A stretch of DNA of 17,730 bases from Chloroflexales bacterium (GTDB lineage Bacteria; Chloroflexota; Chloroflexia; Chloroflexales; Chloroflexaceae). The DNA lies in NCBI GenBank assembly GCA_013336035.1, contig JAAXUL010000057.1, forward strand, positions 1 to 17,730. The letters are read 5' to 3'. Every line of letters begins with the position of its first letter. Within the stretch, counting starts at the first letter, position 1. The notes beneath the pieces are model-generated. The model searched no databases. It was not told the origin of the DNA and saw only the letters and a program-made list of their open reading frames with translations. Made by a program: the position numbers and the translations under genes. This document shows, piece after piece, positions 1 through 5,865 of this stretch.

Positions 1-303
1 GCGCCCTTTGCCTCCTCCTTCCCTGGATGGCCGTTTTCCCCGTCCCCGGCCTTATCGAAAAATTACGTTATCTCGTCGCCTGCATCAATGGTTCAACATA
101 GTTTGCCGAGAGTGACAGAAGAGGGATAGATAGCTCACACCTCTAGCTTCACCCCCAATTTCTCGCATCAGCGCATCTAAAGTTCTCCTCTGCACCACCA
201 CCGTGCGCCGTGCAGATGAGCGCAATCCTCCCTGGGTTGTGAAGTGGCTGCTGCCGTAGCTCCTCTCGCTGTTCTCGCGCTGCGGCTCGGTCAAAGGTCG
301 CAC
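1..303. other. Leading region with no supported gene
   Basis: No convincing gene is seen in this stretch. Its base composition is lower in GC than the coding DNA downstream. A 72-codon minus-strand frame (303 to 85) starts with GTG just outside the DUF4386 promoter, but its product has no recognisable helix-turn-helix or other domain. I therefore do not call it the divergent regulator one might expect beside a palindromic operator. The regulator may lie outside the window. Confidence 0.5.
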
Positions 304-332
304 TTGACTTGGTAGAGTAATTACTCTATGCT
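304..332 (+). promoter_or_regulatory. Sigma70-type promoter of the DUF4386 gene
   Basis: The -35 element TTGACT (304-309) and the -10 element TATGCT (327-332) are separated by exactly 17 bp. A perfect palindrome fills most of the spacer, so a bound repressor would block RNA polymerase directly. The start codon is at 384, giving a short leader. The elements are read from sequence only. Confidence 0.6.
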
Positions 333-353
333 GGTATTGGAGTAATTACTCTA
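313..353. promoter_or_regulatory. Tandem palindromic operator pair
   Basis: TAGAGTAATTACTCTA (313-328) is a perfect 16-bp palindrome. Its 12-bp core GAGTAATTACTC recurs perfectly at 340-351. The two centres are 25 bp apart. The first copy sits between -35 and -10 and the second lies over the predicted transcription start. This is the classic geometry of a dimeric helix-turn-helix repressor such as TetR or MarR. The regulator itself is not in the window. Confidence 0.65.
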
Positions 354-383
354 ATTGGGCGACAGCCCAGAAAGGACCGCCCG

Positions 384-1118
384 ATGACCACCGCCACCCT
401 GCGCCGAGTGACCGGCCTGCTGCTGATCGTCGTGCCAATCGCCTTCACCGCGCTATTCACCTTGCTCCAGGTCCAGTTTGAGTACCCCGACATCCTGCGC
501 CAGCCCACCGCTGACGTGTTGACCAAGTTTCAGGCCGGCGGCCCCGGCCTGATCGCCGCCTGGTACGGCCTGGCCCTCACCGCCGTCCTATTCATCCCGG
601 TAGTGGTGCTGCTGCACCGGGTGCTAGCCGGCGACCACGCGCCGGTGTGGCTCTGGGTCGCCACAACCTTCGGGGTTGTCGCCGGCCTTGCCCAGGCCCT
701 GGGCTTCCTGCGCTGGCCCTTCCTGGTGCCGCATCTGGCTCAGGCCTACCTCGACCCGGCCGCGAGCGAGGCCCAACGCGCCGCAGCCGCTATGGTGTTC
801 GAGGCCTTCCACCGCTACGCCGGCATGGCCGTCGGCGAGCACCTTGGCTATCTGAGCACCAGCACCTGGACCTTCCTGGTGGCCCTGCTGATGCTGCGCG
901 CGCCGCTGTTCGGCCGCTGGCTGGGGCTGAGCGGGATGGCTCTGGCCCTGGGCGTGGCGACCGGGCTGCTGGAGCCGGCCGGCGTCCCTGTCGTCGGCGC
1001 GATCAATGCGATCAGCTATCTGGCCTGGGCCCTCTGGCTGGTCGTGGTCGGGGCGGTGCTTCTGGTGCGGCGGCCCGCCACGGCGCCGACCGAGCGTACG
1101 CTGGCGACCGCGCGGTAG
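384..1118 (+). CDS. DUF4386-like integral membrane protein
   Basis: This 244-residue, very hydrophobic protein has about six membrane segments. They lie near residues 10-28, 57-77, 88-108, 155-173, 178-197 and 205-227. The start RLTGLLL-like (here VTGLLLIVVPIAF) and the conserved aromatic segment before the fourth helix resemble the DUF4386 family, whose function is unknown. The start is ATG at 384, with AAAGGA at 371-376 as ribosome binding site. The gene is monocistronic, driven by a promoter carrying two palindromic operators, so it is probably induced by an effector of a TetR/MarR-type repressor. No catalytic motif is visible. Assignment to DUF4386 is by pattern recognition only. Confidence 0.65.
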   Translation: MTTATLRRVTGLLLIVVPIAFTALFTLLQVQFEYPDILRQPTADVLTKFQAGGPGLIAAWYGLALTAVLFIPVVVLLHRVLAGDHAPVWLWVATTFGVVAGLAQALGFLRWPFLVPHLAQAYLDPAASEAQRAAAAMVFEAFHRYAGMAVGEHLGYLSTSTWTFLVALLMLRAPLFGRWLGLSGMALALGVATGLLEPAGVPVVGAINAISYLAWALWLVVVGAVLLVRRPATAPTERTLATAR

Positions 1119-1123
1119 GGGCG

Positions 1124-1174
1124 GCCACAGGGCGATGGCGTAGCCCTCGCCCTGTGGCTCACGCCTCATCGCCC
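1124..1174 (+). terminator. Hairpin after the DUF4386 gene
   Basis: A perfect 12-bp inverted repeat pairs GCCACAGGGCGA (1124-1135) with TCGCCCTGTGGC (1147-1158) across an 11-nt loop. No T-tract follows. A competing pairing exists: GGGCGATG (1130-1137) with CATCGCCC (1167-1174). It may end or stabilise the upstream transcript, but it is not a canonical intrinsic terminator. Confidence 0.4.
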
Positions 1175-1210
1175 TAGGCATCAATGTGTGATATATCTCC
1201 CAAGAAACCC

Positions 1211-1239
1211 TTGACGTCGCGCGTGCCAGGTGCTATTTT
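1211..1239 (+). promoter_or_regulatory. Sigma70-type promoter of the oxidase-ZIP operon
   Basis: TTGACG (1211-1216) and TATTTT (1234-1239) are separated by 17 bp and lie 39 bp upstream of the oxidase start codon. The local AT-rich patch contrasts with the surrounding GC-rich DNA. The -10 element is overlapped by an inverted repeat described separately, suggesting repression. Confidence 0.6.
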
Positions 1240-1254
1240 AGGGATGACTAAAAT
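1235..1254. promoter_or_regulatory. DtxR/MntR-like metal-regulator box
   Basis: ATTTTAGGGATGACTAAAAT is a perfect 7-bp inverted repeat (ATTTTAG, N6, CTAAAAT) overlapping the -10 and the likely transcription start. Its TTAG-N6-CTAA core resembles sites of DtxR-family iron/manganese repressors such as IdeR and MntR. The downstream genes are a copper oxidase and a ZIP metal transporter, which fits metal control. The regulator identity is inferred. Confidence 0.5.
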
Positions 1255-1277
1255 TATTTTGAGTTAAGGAACATGTT

Positions 1278-2372
1278 ATGGCAGACCAGAGTGTTCTCTC
1301 CCGGCGGCGCCTGCTCAGTGGACTCGGGGGCCTCGGCGCTCTTGGGCTCGCCGGCTGTGCGGCGGTCGCGCGCCCACAGGCTGCGGCCCCGGCCGCCGCC
1401 CCCGCGGCTATGCCCGGGATGGATCATCGCGCCGGCATGGCCCACGCCCTCGGCAACATTCTGGTCGGCGACGTAGACCCCGCCGTCAACGGCTTTGACC
1501 CAATGGCTATGCTGACCGACTTCGACTACGGCCAGGTTAGCGCGCTCGCCAGCGGTCAGACGCTGCGCGAGTACCAGATCTACGCGGCTGACAAAGTTAT
1601 CCAGGTCGCGCCCGGGATCAGCTTCCCCGCCTGGACCTACAACGGCCGCGTCCCCGGGCCGACCATCCGCTGCACCGAGGGCGACCGGGTGCGCGTGACC
1701 TTCACCAACGGCTCGACCCACCCCCACTCGATCCACTTCCACGGCTTCCACGCCGCCGCGATGGATGGCGTCACGCCCGTGCAGCCGGGCGAGCGGACGG
1801 TCTACGAGTTCGACGCGGCGCCCTTCGGGCTGCACGTCTACCACTGCCACGTGCCGCCCTTTATGCGCCACATCCACAAGGGGCTCTACGGGACGTTAAT
1901 CATTGACCCCAAGACGCCCCGCCCGCCGGCCCACGAGCTGGTGATGGTGATGAACGCCTTCGACACCAACTTCGATGGCGAGAACGAGATCTACGCCGTT
2001 AACACGGTTGGCTTCCACGTCACCAAGCACCCCATCCCGCTGAAGGTCGGCGAGCGGGTGCGCATCTACCTGAGCAACTTCACCGAGTTCGACCCGATTA
2101 ACTCGTTCCACCTGCACGCGAACCTGTTCCATGTCTACCGCACCGGCACCAGGCTCGAGCCGAGCGAGTTCACTGATGTGATCACGATGGGCCAGGCCGA
2201 GCGCCACATCCTCGAGTTTACCTACACTCAGCCGGGGCAGTTTATGTTTCACGCCCACCAGAGCGAGTTCAACGGCCTGGGCTGGATGGGTATCTTCGAG
2301 GTGACCGAGGACGGCGTGGCGAGCGCCCCATTCGTGTCGGCCGCGCGCCTCGGCATCTGTCAGCTGACCTAG
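1278..2372 (+). CDS. Two-domain multicopper oxidase, Tat lipoprotein
   Basis: The 364-residue product begins with a twin-arginine motif (SRRRLL, residues 8-13) and a lipobox LAGC with Cys27, so it is probably folded, Tat-exported and lipid-anchored. A short Met/His segment (45-56) may bind copper. Two cupredoxin domains follow, with all four HxH motifs of a trinuclear cluster: H153/H155, H189/H191, H278/H280 and H325/H327. The type 1 copper Cys190 is in domain 1 (HCH), with H150 and H198 or H200 as likely ligands. Domain 2 has HAH instead, so it lacks type 1 copper. This arrangement matches type-C two-domain laccases, which form trimers, rather than NirK nitrite reductase. The substrate could be Cu(I), Fe(II), Mn(II) or phenolics. 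Start ATG follows AAGGA (1266-1270). It is first in a unit with the ZIP gene. Confidence 0.85.
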   Translation: MADQSVLSRRRLLSGLGGLGALGLAGCAAVARPQAAAPAAAPAAMPGMDHRAGMAHALGNILVGDVDPAVNGFDPMAMLTDFDYGQVSALASGQTLREYQIYAADKVIQVAPGISFPAWTYNGRVPGPTIRCTEGDRVRVTFTNGSTHPHSIHFHGFHAAAMDGVTPVQPGERTVYEFDAAPFGLHVYHCHVPPFMRHIHKGLYGTLIIDPKTPRPPAHELVMVMNAFDTNFDGENEIYAVNTVGFHVTKHPIPLKVGERVRIYLSNFTEFDPINSFHLHANLFHVYRTGTRLEPSEFTDVITMGQAERHILEFTYTQPGQFMFHAHQSEFNGLGWMGIFEVTEDGVASAPFVSAARLGICQLT

Positions 2373-2382
2373 GAGCGTCCCT

Positions 2383-3588
2383 ATGACGAGTGTCCCAACC
2401 CCTAAGACGGAGCCGTCCAACATGCCACTCGGCGTCGGCGCCGTGCTCCTGGCGCTGATCCCGCTGCTGCTGCTCGGCGGCCTGCTGGCCCTGCTGGTGG
2501 TCACGGGCGCGGGGCTCGGCGCCCGCACCGCGCCGCCGATCGAGGAGCTGACGATCGACCGGGTCAGCTTGCCCGCCCGCGACCAGCTGGTCGTCGAGGT
2601 GACCAACGGCGGCCCCGACCCCGTGACCGTGGCCCAGGTGCTGGTCGACGACAACTACTGGGATTTCGCCATCAGCCCTGGCCCGGAGATCCCGCGCCTC
2701 GGGCGGGCGACGATCGCCATCCCTTACCCCTGGGTGCAGGACGAGCCCCATGTCGTGACGCTGATCTCTAGCAATGGGGTGACCTTCGCGGGCGAGGTGG
2801 CGGTAGCCACCCGTAGCCCCCAGCCGGACGCGGCGACGTTTGGGCGCTACGCTCTGCTCGGCATCTACGTCGGCTTCATCCCGGTGGGCCTGGGGCTGCT
2901 CTGGTATCCGTTCCTGCGCCGGCTCGGCCGCGGCGGGATGCAGGCGGTGCTGAGCCTGACCGTGGGCCTGCTGATCTTCCTGCTCTTCGACACCATCGCC
3001 GAGGCCCTGGAGATTATCGCCGCGACGCCAGGGGTGTTCGGCGGGGCGCCGCTGGTCTTCCTGGTGGCCCTGCTGGCCTTCGGCGCCCTGGTGGCGCTTG
3101 GGGCACGGGGCAAGGGCCGCGAGGCGTCAAAGCTGGGGGTGGCCTACCGGATCGCTCTGGGCATCGGGCTGCACAACCTGGGCGAGGGCCTGGCGATCGG
3201 CGCGGCCTTCGCGCTCGGCGAGGCGGCGCTGGGCACCTTCCTGGTAATCGGCTTCACCCTCCATAACATCACCGAGGGTATCGGCATCGCCGCCCCCATC
3301 GCGCGCGAGCAGCCGCGCTGGTGGCACTTTATCGCGCTGGCGGCGCTCGCGGGCCTGCCGGCGGTGCTGGGCGTCTGGATCGGCGGCTTCGTCTATAACG
3401 CGCTGCTGGCGGCGGTGTTCCTGGCCCTGGGCGCCGGCGCCATCGCCCAGGTGGTCTACGAGGTCGGCCGGCTGATCGTGCGCCAGAGCCGCGAGGAGGG
3501 CGCGCCCCTGCTCTCGCCGGCAACCTTCGGCGGGCTGGCGGCGGGCATCCTGATCATGTACGCTACGGCGCTCCTGGTCGCGGCGTAG
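2383..3588 (+). CDS. ZIP-family metal transporter with extra N-terminal domain
   Basis: This 401-residue membrane protein carries both signature ZIP metal-site motifs: HNLGEG (264-269) and HNITEG (294-299). These motifs lie in neighbouring helices that form the transport site for Zn, Fe or Mn. About eight further helices run from residue 156 to the C terminus. Unlike a minimal ZIP, it starts with one membrane helix (about 18-44) and a roughly 95-residue beta-rich domain (52-145), probably outside the membrane, before the transporter core. The gene starts 10 bp after the oxidase stop. Its ribosome binding site AGGAG (2371-2375) overlaps that stop codon, so the two are almost certainly co-transcribed. 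The oxidase may set the valence of the metal presented to the transporter; this link is inferred from context. Confidence 0.85.
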   Translation: MTSVPTPKTEPSNMPLGVGAVLLALIPLLLLGGLLALLVVTGAGLGARTAPPIEELTIDRVSLPARDQLVVEVTNGGPDPVTVAQVLVDDNYWDFAISPGPEIPRLGRATIAIPYPWVQDEPHVVTLISSNGVTFAGEVAVATRSPQPDAATFGRYALLGIYVGFIPVGLGLLWYPFLRRLGRGGMQAVLSLTVGLLIFLLFDTIAEALEIIAATPGVFGGAPLVFLVALLAFGALVALGARGKGREASKLGVAYRIALGIGLHNLGEGLAIGAAFALGEAALGTFLVIGFTLHNITEGIGIAAPIAREQPRWWHFIALAALAGLPAVLGVWIGGFVYNALLAAVFLALGAGAIAQVVYEVGRLIVRQSREEGAPLLSPATFGGLAAGILIMYATALLVAA

Positions 3589-3601
3589 CGCCCGTAAGGG
3601 C

Positions 3602-3676
3602 TATCAGCGGGTGACGCACGGCCCCCGCCGCCGGGTGCGCCACCCGCTCTACAGCGCCGGCCTGCTGCTGCGCGCC
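3602..3676 (+). pseudogene. Fragment of an isoprenylcysteine methyltransferase-type protein
   Basis: The frame reads [20 protein letters not shown] then LLL. This matches the conserved core of the ICMT/phospholipid methyltransferase families, in which a GPYRxVRHPxY motif precedes a membrane helix. Only about 25 residues survive; both ends are missing, and the next recognisable sequence belongs to a different gene in another frame. It lies directly after the ZIP gene without its own start. The assignment rests on one motif. Confidence 0.5.
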
Positions 3677-3684
3677 TCGCTCAG

Positions 3685-3809
3685 CGCGACGCCCACTGGC
3701 GCGACCTGCCGCTCTTCCACGAGTACTTCCACGGCGACAACGGCGCGGGCCTCGGTGCGAGCTACAGACCGGCTAGACGGGCCTGGTCGCCAAGCTCATC
3801 CACCACAGG
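3685..3809 (+). pseudogene. 3'-end fragment of a GH63/MGH1-type glycosidase
   Basis: Starting at 3685 one frame reads [18 protein letters not shown], then NGAGLGAS. After a one-base shift near 3763 another frame reads [15 protein letters not shown], with TAG at 3774-3776. Joined, this is the hallmark C-terminal segment of GH63/MGH1-like alpha-glycosidases, where the motif is FHGDxGxGLGASHQTGWT. The Trp codon has become TAG. The catalytic body is absent. Frameshift plus nonsense change show that it is decayed. It may be left from a sugar-metabolism gene replaced by rearrangement. Confidence 0.6.
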
Positions 3810-3834
3810 GGGCCCGTCCGAGGGAGCGGGACGC

Positions 3835-3873
3835 GCTTCAGCGCGGGCTGTCTATGCTTCAGCGCGGGCTGTC
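3835..3873. repeat. Two 18-bp direct repeats with 21-bp period
   Basis: GCTTCAGCGCGGGCTGTC occurs at 3835-3852 and again at 3856-3873, separated by TAT. It lies in decayed non-coding DNA downstream of the glycosidase fragment. Nothing else was recognised between 3810 and 4004. Confidence 0.7.
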
Positions 3874-4004
3874 GGTCACCAGATCAACCCGCTCCCACAG
3901 CTTGGCTCTTGCGGCTCCAGAGGCTGCGCGCTGCGCTTCCAGCGTAGTAGTTCAGCAATTCACAACTAGACAACCTCGGCGAGCTGAGTATGCTAACCAG
4001 GGGC

Positions 4005-4018
4005 TTAGTATAACCTAA
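4005..4018. promoter_or_regulatory. Possible second TTAG-N6-CTAA metal box
   Basis: TTAGTATAACCTAA shares the TTAG-N6-CTAA layout of the box in front of the oxidase gene, and its right half (TAACCTAA) resembles the DtxR/IdeR half-site. It lies 24 bp upstream of the small membrane gene and contains a possible -10 (TATAAC, 4009-4014) without a good -35. The short arms make chance occurrence possible. Confidence 0.25.
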
Positions 4019-4041
4019 CAACTCACGCGGAGGACGGGAGC

Positions 4042-4206
4042 ATGGGCACCTGGCTCGACTTTCTACAGGTAGCGCTGGCGCTAGGGGTGGGGTGGCTGGG
4101 CTGGGTGCTGCTTAGCGTATGGCGCTCGGCGGGGCAGGGCAGCCTCTGCGGCGAGCCGCGCGCGCCTAGATGGGGGGTGCGCCGCCTTATCGCGCGCCGC
4201 CGGTAG
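4042..4206 (+). CDS. Small single-pass membrane protein, 54 aa
   Basis: This short open frame begins with ATG at 4042, eight bases after a strong GGAGG (4029-4033), and ends with TAG at 4204-4206. The product has one hydrophobic helix (about residues 3-25, rich in Leu, Val, Gly and Trp), then a middle with one Cys and a very basic tail (RRLIARRR). By the positive-inside rule the tail would be cytoplasmic. I do not recognise a family. A terminator-like hairpin lies shortly downstream, which supports a discrete gene. It could instead be chance; the ribosome binding site and the membrane profile are the main support. Confidence 0.5.
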   Translation: MGTWLDFLQVALALGVGWLGWVLLSVWRSAGQGSLCGEPRAPRWGVRRLIARRR

Positions 4207-4253
4207 TGAATGTGCAAGTCATTAATGGTGAACGTTAACGCAAGAAACCACAG

Positions 4254-4288
4254 CGCCGCCCTATAGTGAGAGGGCCGGCGTTTCTGTT
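4254..4288 (+). terminator. Intrinsic terminator after the small membrane gene
   Basis: CGCCGCCCT (4254-4262) pairs with AGGGCCGGCG (4271-4280), with one bulged C and an 8-nt loop, followed by TTTCTGTT. It lies 48 bp after the smORF stop and 34 bp before the ferredoxin gene. The loop contains TATAGT, which could alternatively be a -10 element for the ferredoxin gene, though no matching -35 was seen. Confidence 0.45.
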
Positions 4289-4321
4289 GCACCACGAGCG
4301 GTGGTTAGCGAGTGAGCAGAG

Positions 4322-4702
4322 ATGGGGAAGCACGACCATGAAAATGGCGTGAAGGTGGAGGAGCTGATGCGGCGCGGGGGGCCGTGCCTGGCGGTCTGTG
4401 GTGGCAAGCATTGCACCAGAGCCGGGGCAAAACAGGTGCTGCGCGCCGCGCAGGCAGCGCTGGACGAAGCGGGCCTTGGTGAGACGGTCTCGGTGATACT
4501 GACGAAGTGCCAGGACTACTGTGATGACGGACCGGCAATGACCGTGCTTCCTGGGGCCTACCCCTACGTCGAGCTGGATCGCGAATCCGCTCGCCAGGTG
4601 GTGCTCGACCATGTGCGTGATGGGCAACCGGTGCTCGAGCGGCTGCACAAGCGTGCGCGCCGCAAGCTCGAGCGCCGGCTCGCCCGAGCTGAACGTGAGT
4701 AG
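4322..4702 (+). CDS. Thioredoxin-like [2Fe-2S] ferredoxin
   Basis: The 126-residue protein has the cysteine pattern of thioredoxin-fold [2Fe-2S] ferredoxins (COG3411, related to NuoE). C26 and C31 lie after the first strand (CGGKHC), and C63 and C67 form the second pair (KCQDYCDDGP). The GPAMTVLPG stretch and the PYVELDRESARQVVLDHV segment are typical of the fold. C22 is an additional cysteine. The basic C-terminal tail (107-126) is rich in Arg and Lys and probably helical. An in-frame stop at 4313-4315 fixes the start at ATG 4322, although the ribosome binding site is weak. It is a soluble electron carrier whose partner is unknown. The next gene follows after 28 bp, so they are likely one unit. 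Confidence 0.8.
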   Translation: MGKHDHENGVKVEELMRRGGPCLAVCGGKHCTRAGAKQVLRAAQAALDEAGLGETVSVILTKCQDYCDDGPAMTVLPGAYPYVELDRESARQVVLDHVRDGQPVLERLHKRARRKLERRLARAERE

Positions 4703-4730
4703 GTGAGAATCTGACCTGTTGGGAGATACT

Positions 4731-5138
4731 ATGGAGTCTGAGCTCGCGACGATTGTCAAGGCCGCCCCTGACCGCCTGATTGGCCTCGCCCCTGACGGTA
4801 CGCCGCGGCTTGTGTGGGATACGGCCACGCTGCGCGTCCCCGCCTACGACCTGCCGCACCTCGCGGCGGTGCTCGACGCCTGGTGCGTCGAAGAGGAGCC
4901 GCCCGGGCTGCGCCGCGGCTACTATCGCCTAGTCCACGGCCCCGACGGCGGCGTGCAGCTCTGGCTCCGCGGCGTCGGCCTGCTGCTGAGCCGCGAGGAT
5001 CTGCGCGTCCTGACCTCACTTGTGGCGGCGGCGGCCGACGAGCTGTGCGGCCCCATGTGTCGCCAGCCCCGCACGCCCTTCGGGCTGGGCTATCGGCGCC
5101 TGCGCGCGCCTCGGCTGGGCCCCCATCGCCAGAATTGA
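4731..5138 (+). CDS. Uncharacterised 135-aa protein next to ferredoxin
   Basis: I do not recognise a family. ATG at 4731 is chosen because GGGAG (4721-4725) lies five bases upstream; an in-frame TTG at 4719 has no such site. The product looks like a soluble alpha/beta domain with helices around 41-53 and 88-106. A middle beta section (63-87) has YYRLVHGPDGG and VQLWLRGVGLLL. Three cysteines (52, 106, 110) are present, the last two in a CxxxC spacing, and the tail is Arg-rich. It is downstream of the [2Fe-2S] ferredoxin by 28 bp and followed by a strong terminator, so it may be that protein's partner. No function is claimed. Confidence 0.6.
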   Translation: MESELATIVKAAPDRLIGLAPDGTPRLVWDTATLRVPAYDLPHLAAVLDAWCVEEEPPGLRRGYYRLVHGPDGGVQLWLRGVGLLLSREDLRVLTSLVAAAADELCGPMCRQPRTPFGLGYRRLRAPRLGPHRQN

Positions 5139-5168
5139 GTAGATCCAGCGGCCCCCGACCGATAAGAG

Positions 5169-5200
5169 AGCCCCCGGCGAGCGCTGTCGCCGGGGGCTTT
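5169..5200. terminator. Strong intrinsic terminator between convergent genes
   Basis: AGCCCCCGGCGA (5169-5180) pairs perfectly with TCGCCGGGGGCT (5187-5198) around a GCGCTG loop, followed by TTT. On the opposite strand the hairpin is followed by CTCTCTTATC, so it may work in both directions. It ends the ferredoxin unit on the plus strand and the Dps gene on the minus strand. Confidence 0.8.
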
Positions 5201-5225
5201 GCGATCCCGGGATCGCCTGGGGTCT

Positions 5226-5753
5226 CTAGCCGCGCTCCTCAATGTGAGCGCGCAGCAGCCAGGCCTCTTTCTCGTGCTTCTCCATCAGCCCGGTGAGATA
5301 ATCGCTGGTGCCCATATCATCGTACTGCTCATCGGCGGCCCGCAGGTCGCGGCGCAGGTGGCGGATGATCGCCTCGTGGTCGGCCACCAGCTGCGCGACC
5401 ATGCCCCGGTCGTCGGGCAGATTGCCGGGATGCTCGGCAAGGGTGGCCAGCTGCAAGAACTCCGTCAACGTGCCGGGGACCGTCGGCCCCAGCATGCGGA
5501 TGCGCTCGGCGATCTCGTCAATATCGTCGGCGAGGGCCTCGTACTGCGCCTGGAAGAGTGCGTGGAGCGGGCCAAAGGCCATGCCGACCACATTCCAGTG
5601 ATAGTTGCGCAGCCGGGTGTAGAGCACGTGCTCGTCGGCGAGCAGCCGGCTCAGGAGCGCGGCCACCCCCTCTGTATTCGCGGCGCTTAGCCCGAGATCC
5701 GGGGTTACAGAGGCCTTCGTTCCCGGTCCGACTGCTGCCTTGGTTGTTGTCAT
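5226..5753 (-). CDS. dps: Dps-family mini-ferritin
   Basis: The 175-residue product is a Dps/ferritin-like four-helix protein that oxidises Fe(II) and stores iron in a 12-mer shell, often protecting DNA. The inter-subunit ferroxidase motif is visible: H52 (YHWN), H64 (PLH), D79 and E83 (DEIAER). The position four residues after H64, usually Asp or Glu (D67 in E. coli Dps), is Gln68 here. The N-terminal tail (1-25) is flexible but has only two Lys, so DNA binding is uncertain. ATG at 5753 is chosen because GGGAGC lies just upstream; an upstream ATG at 5813 in the same frame has no clear site and adds an atypical Arg-rich extension. It is monocistronic, convergent with the ferredoxin unit. Confidence 0.9.
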   Translation of the reverse strand: MTTTKAAVGPGTKASVTPDLGLSAANTEGVAALLSRLLADEHVLYTRLRNYHWNVVGMAFGPLHALFQAQYEALADDIDEIAERIRMLGPTVPGTLTEFLQLATLAEHPGNLPDDRGMVAQLVADHEAIIRHLRRDLRAADEQYDDMGTSDYLTGLMEKHEKEAWLLRAHIEERG

Positions 5754-5836
5754 TCCACAGCTCCCTTCTGGCCTGGCCAGCACATGTCTCGAGACGGGTG
5801 CCGGTCGGCGCACACTGGCTCCTAACTCCTATAGCA

Positions 5837-5865
5837 ACGATACCAGAAAAGCACCTCCGGATCAA
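5837..5865 (-). promoter_or_regulatory. Candidate promoter of dps
   Basis: On the minus strand TTGATC (5865-5860) and TATCGT (5842-5837) are separated by 17 bp, about 85 bp upstream of the dps start codon. No clear OxyR, PerR or Fur site was recognised nearby. This is the best match in the region but both hexamers are imperfect. Confidence 0.35.

Noticed and set aside
85..303. Minus-strand 72-codon frame as a divergent regulator
   Set aside because: GTG start, no helix-turn-helix pattern and no recognisable domain; composition unlike the real genes.
1278..2372. Calling the oxidase a NirK nitrite reductase
   Set aside because: NirK lacks the four HxH motifs of a trinuclear cluster, which are all present here.
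3611..4018. 135-codon plus-strand frame as an intact gene
   Set aside because: Only its first 20 or so residues look like a protein family; the rest reads across a fragment of another gene in a different frame, so it is decayed DNA.
3589..4041. Insertion sequence explaining the decayed region
   Set aside because: No transposase fragment, terminal inverted repeats or target duplication was found; the short direct repeats at 3835-3873 are not IS ends.
4023..4295. Minus-strand 90-codon frame
   Set aside because: It opposes the smORF and a terminator hairpin, and shows no domain or good ribosome binding site.
5226..5813. Longer Dps from the upstream ATG at 5813
   Set aside because: The ATG at 5753 has a good GGGAGC site, and the extra 20 residues are not typical of Dps tails.
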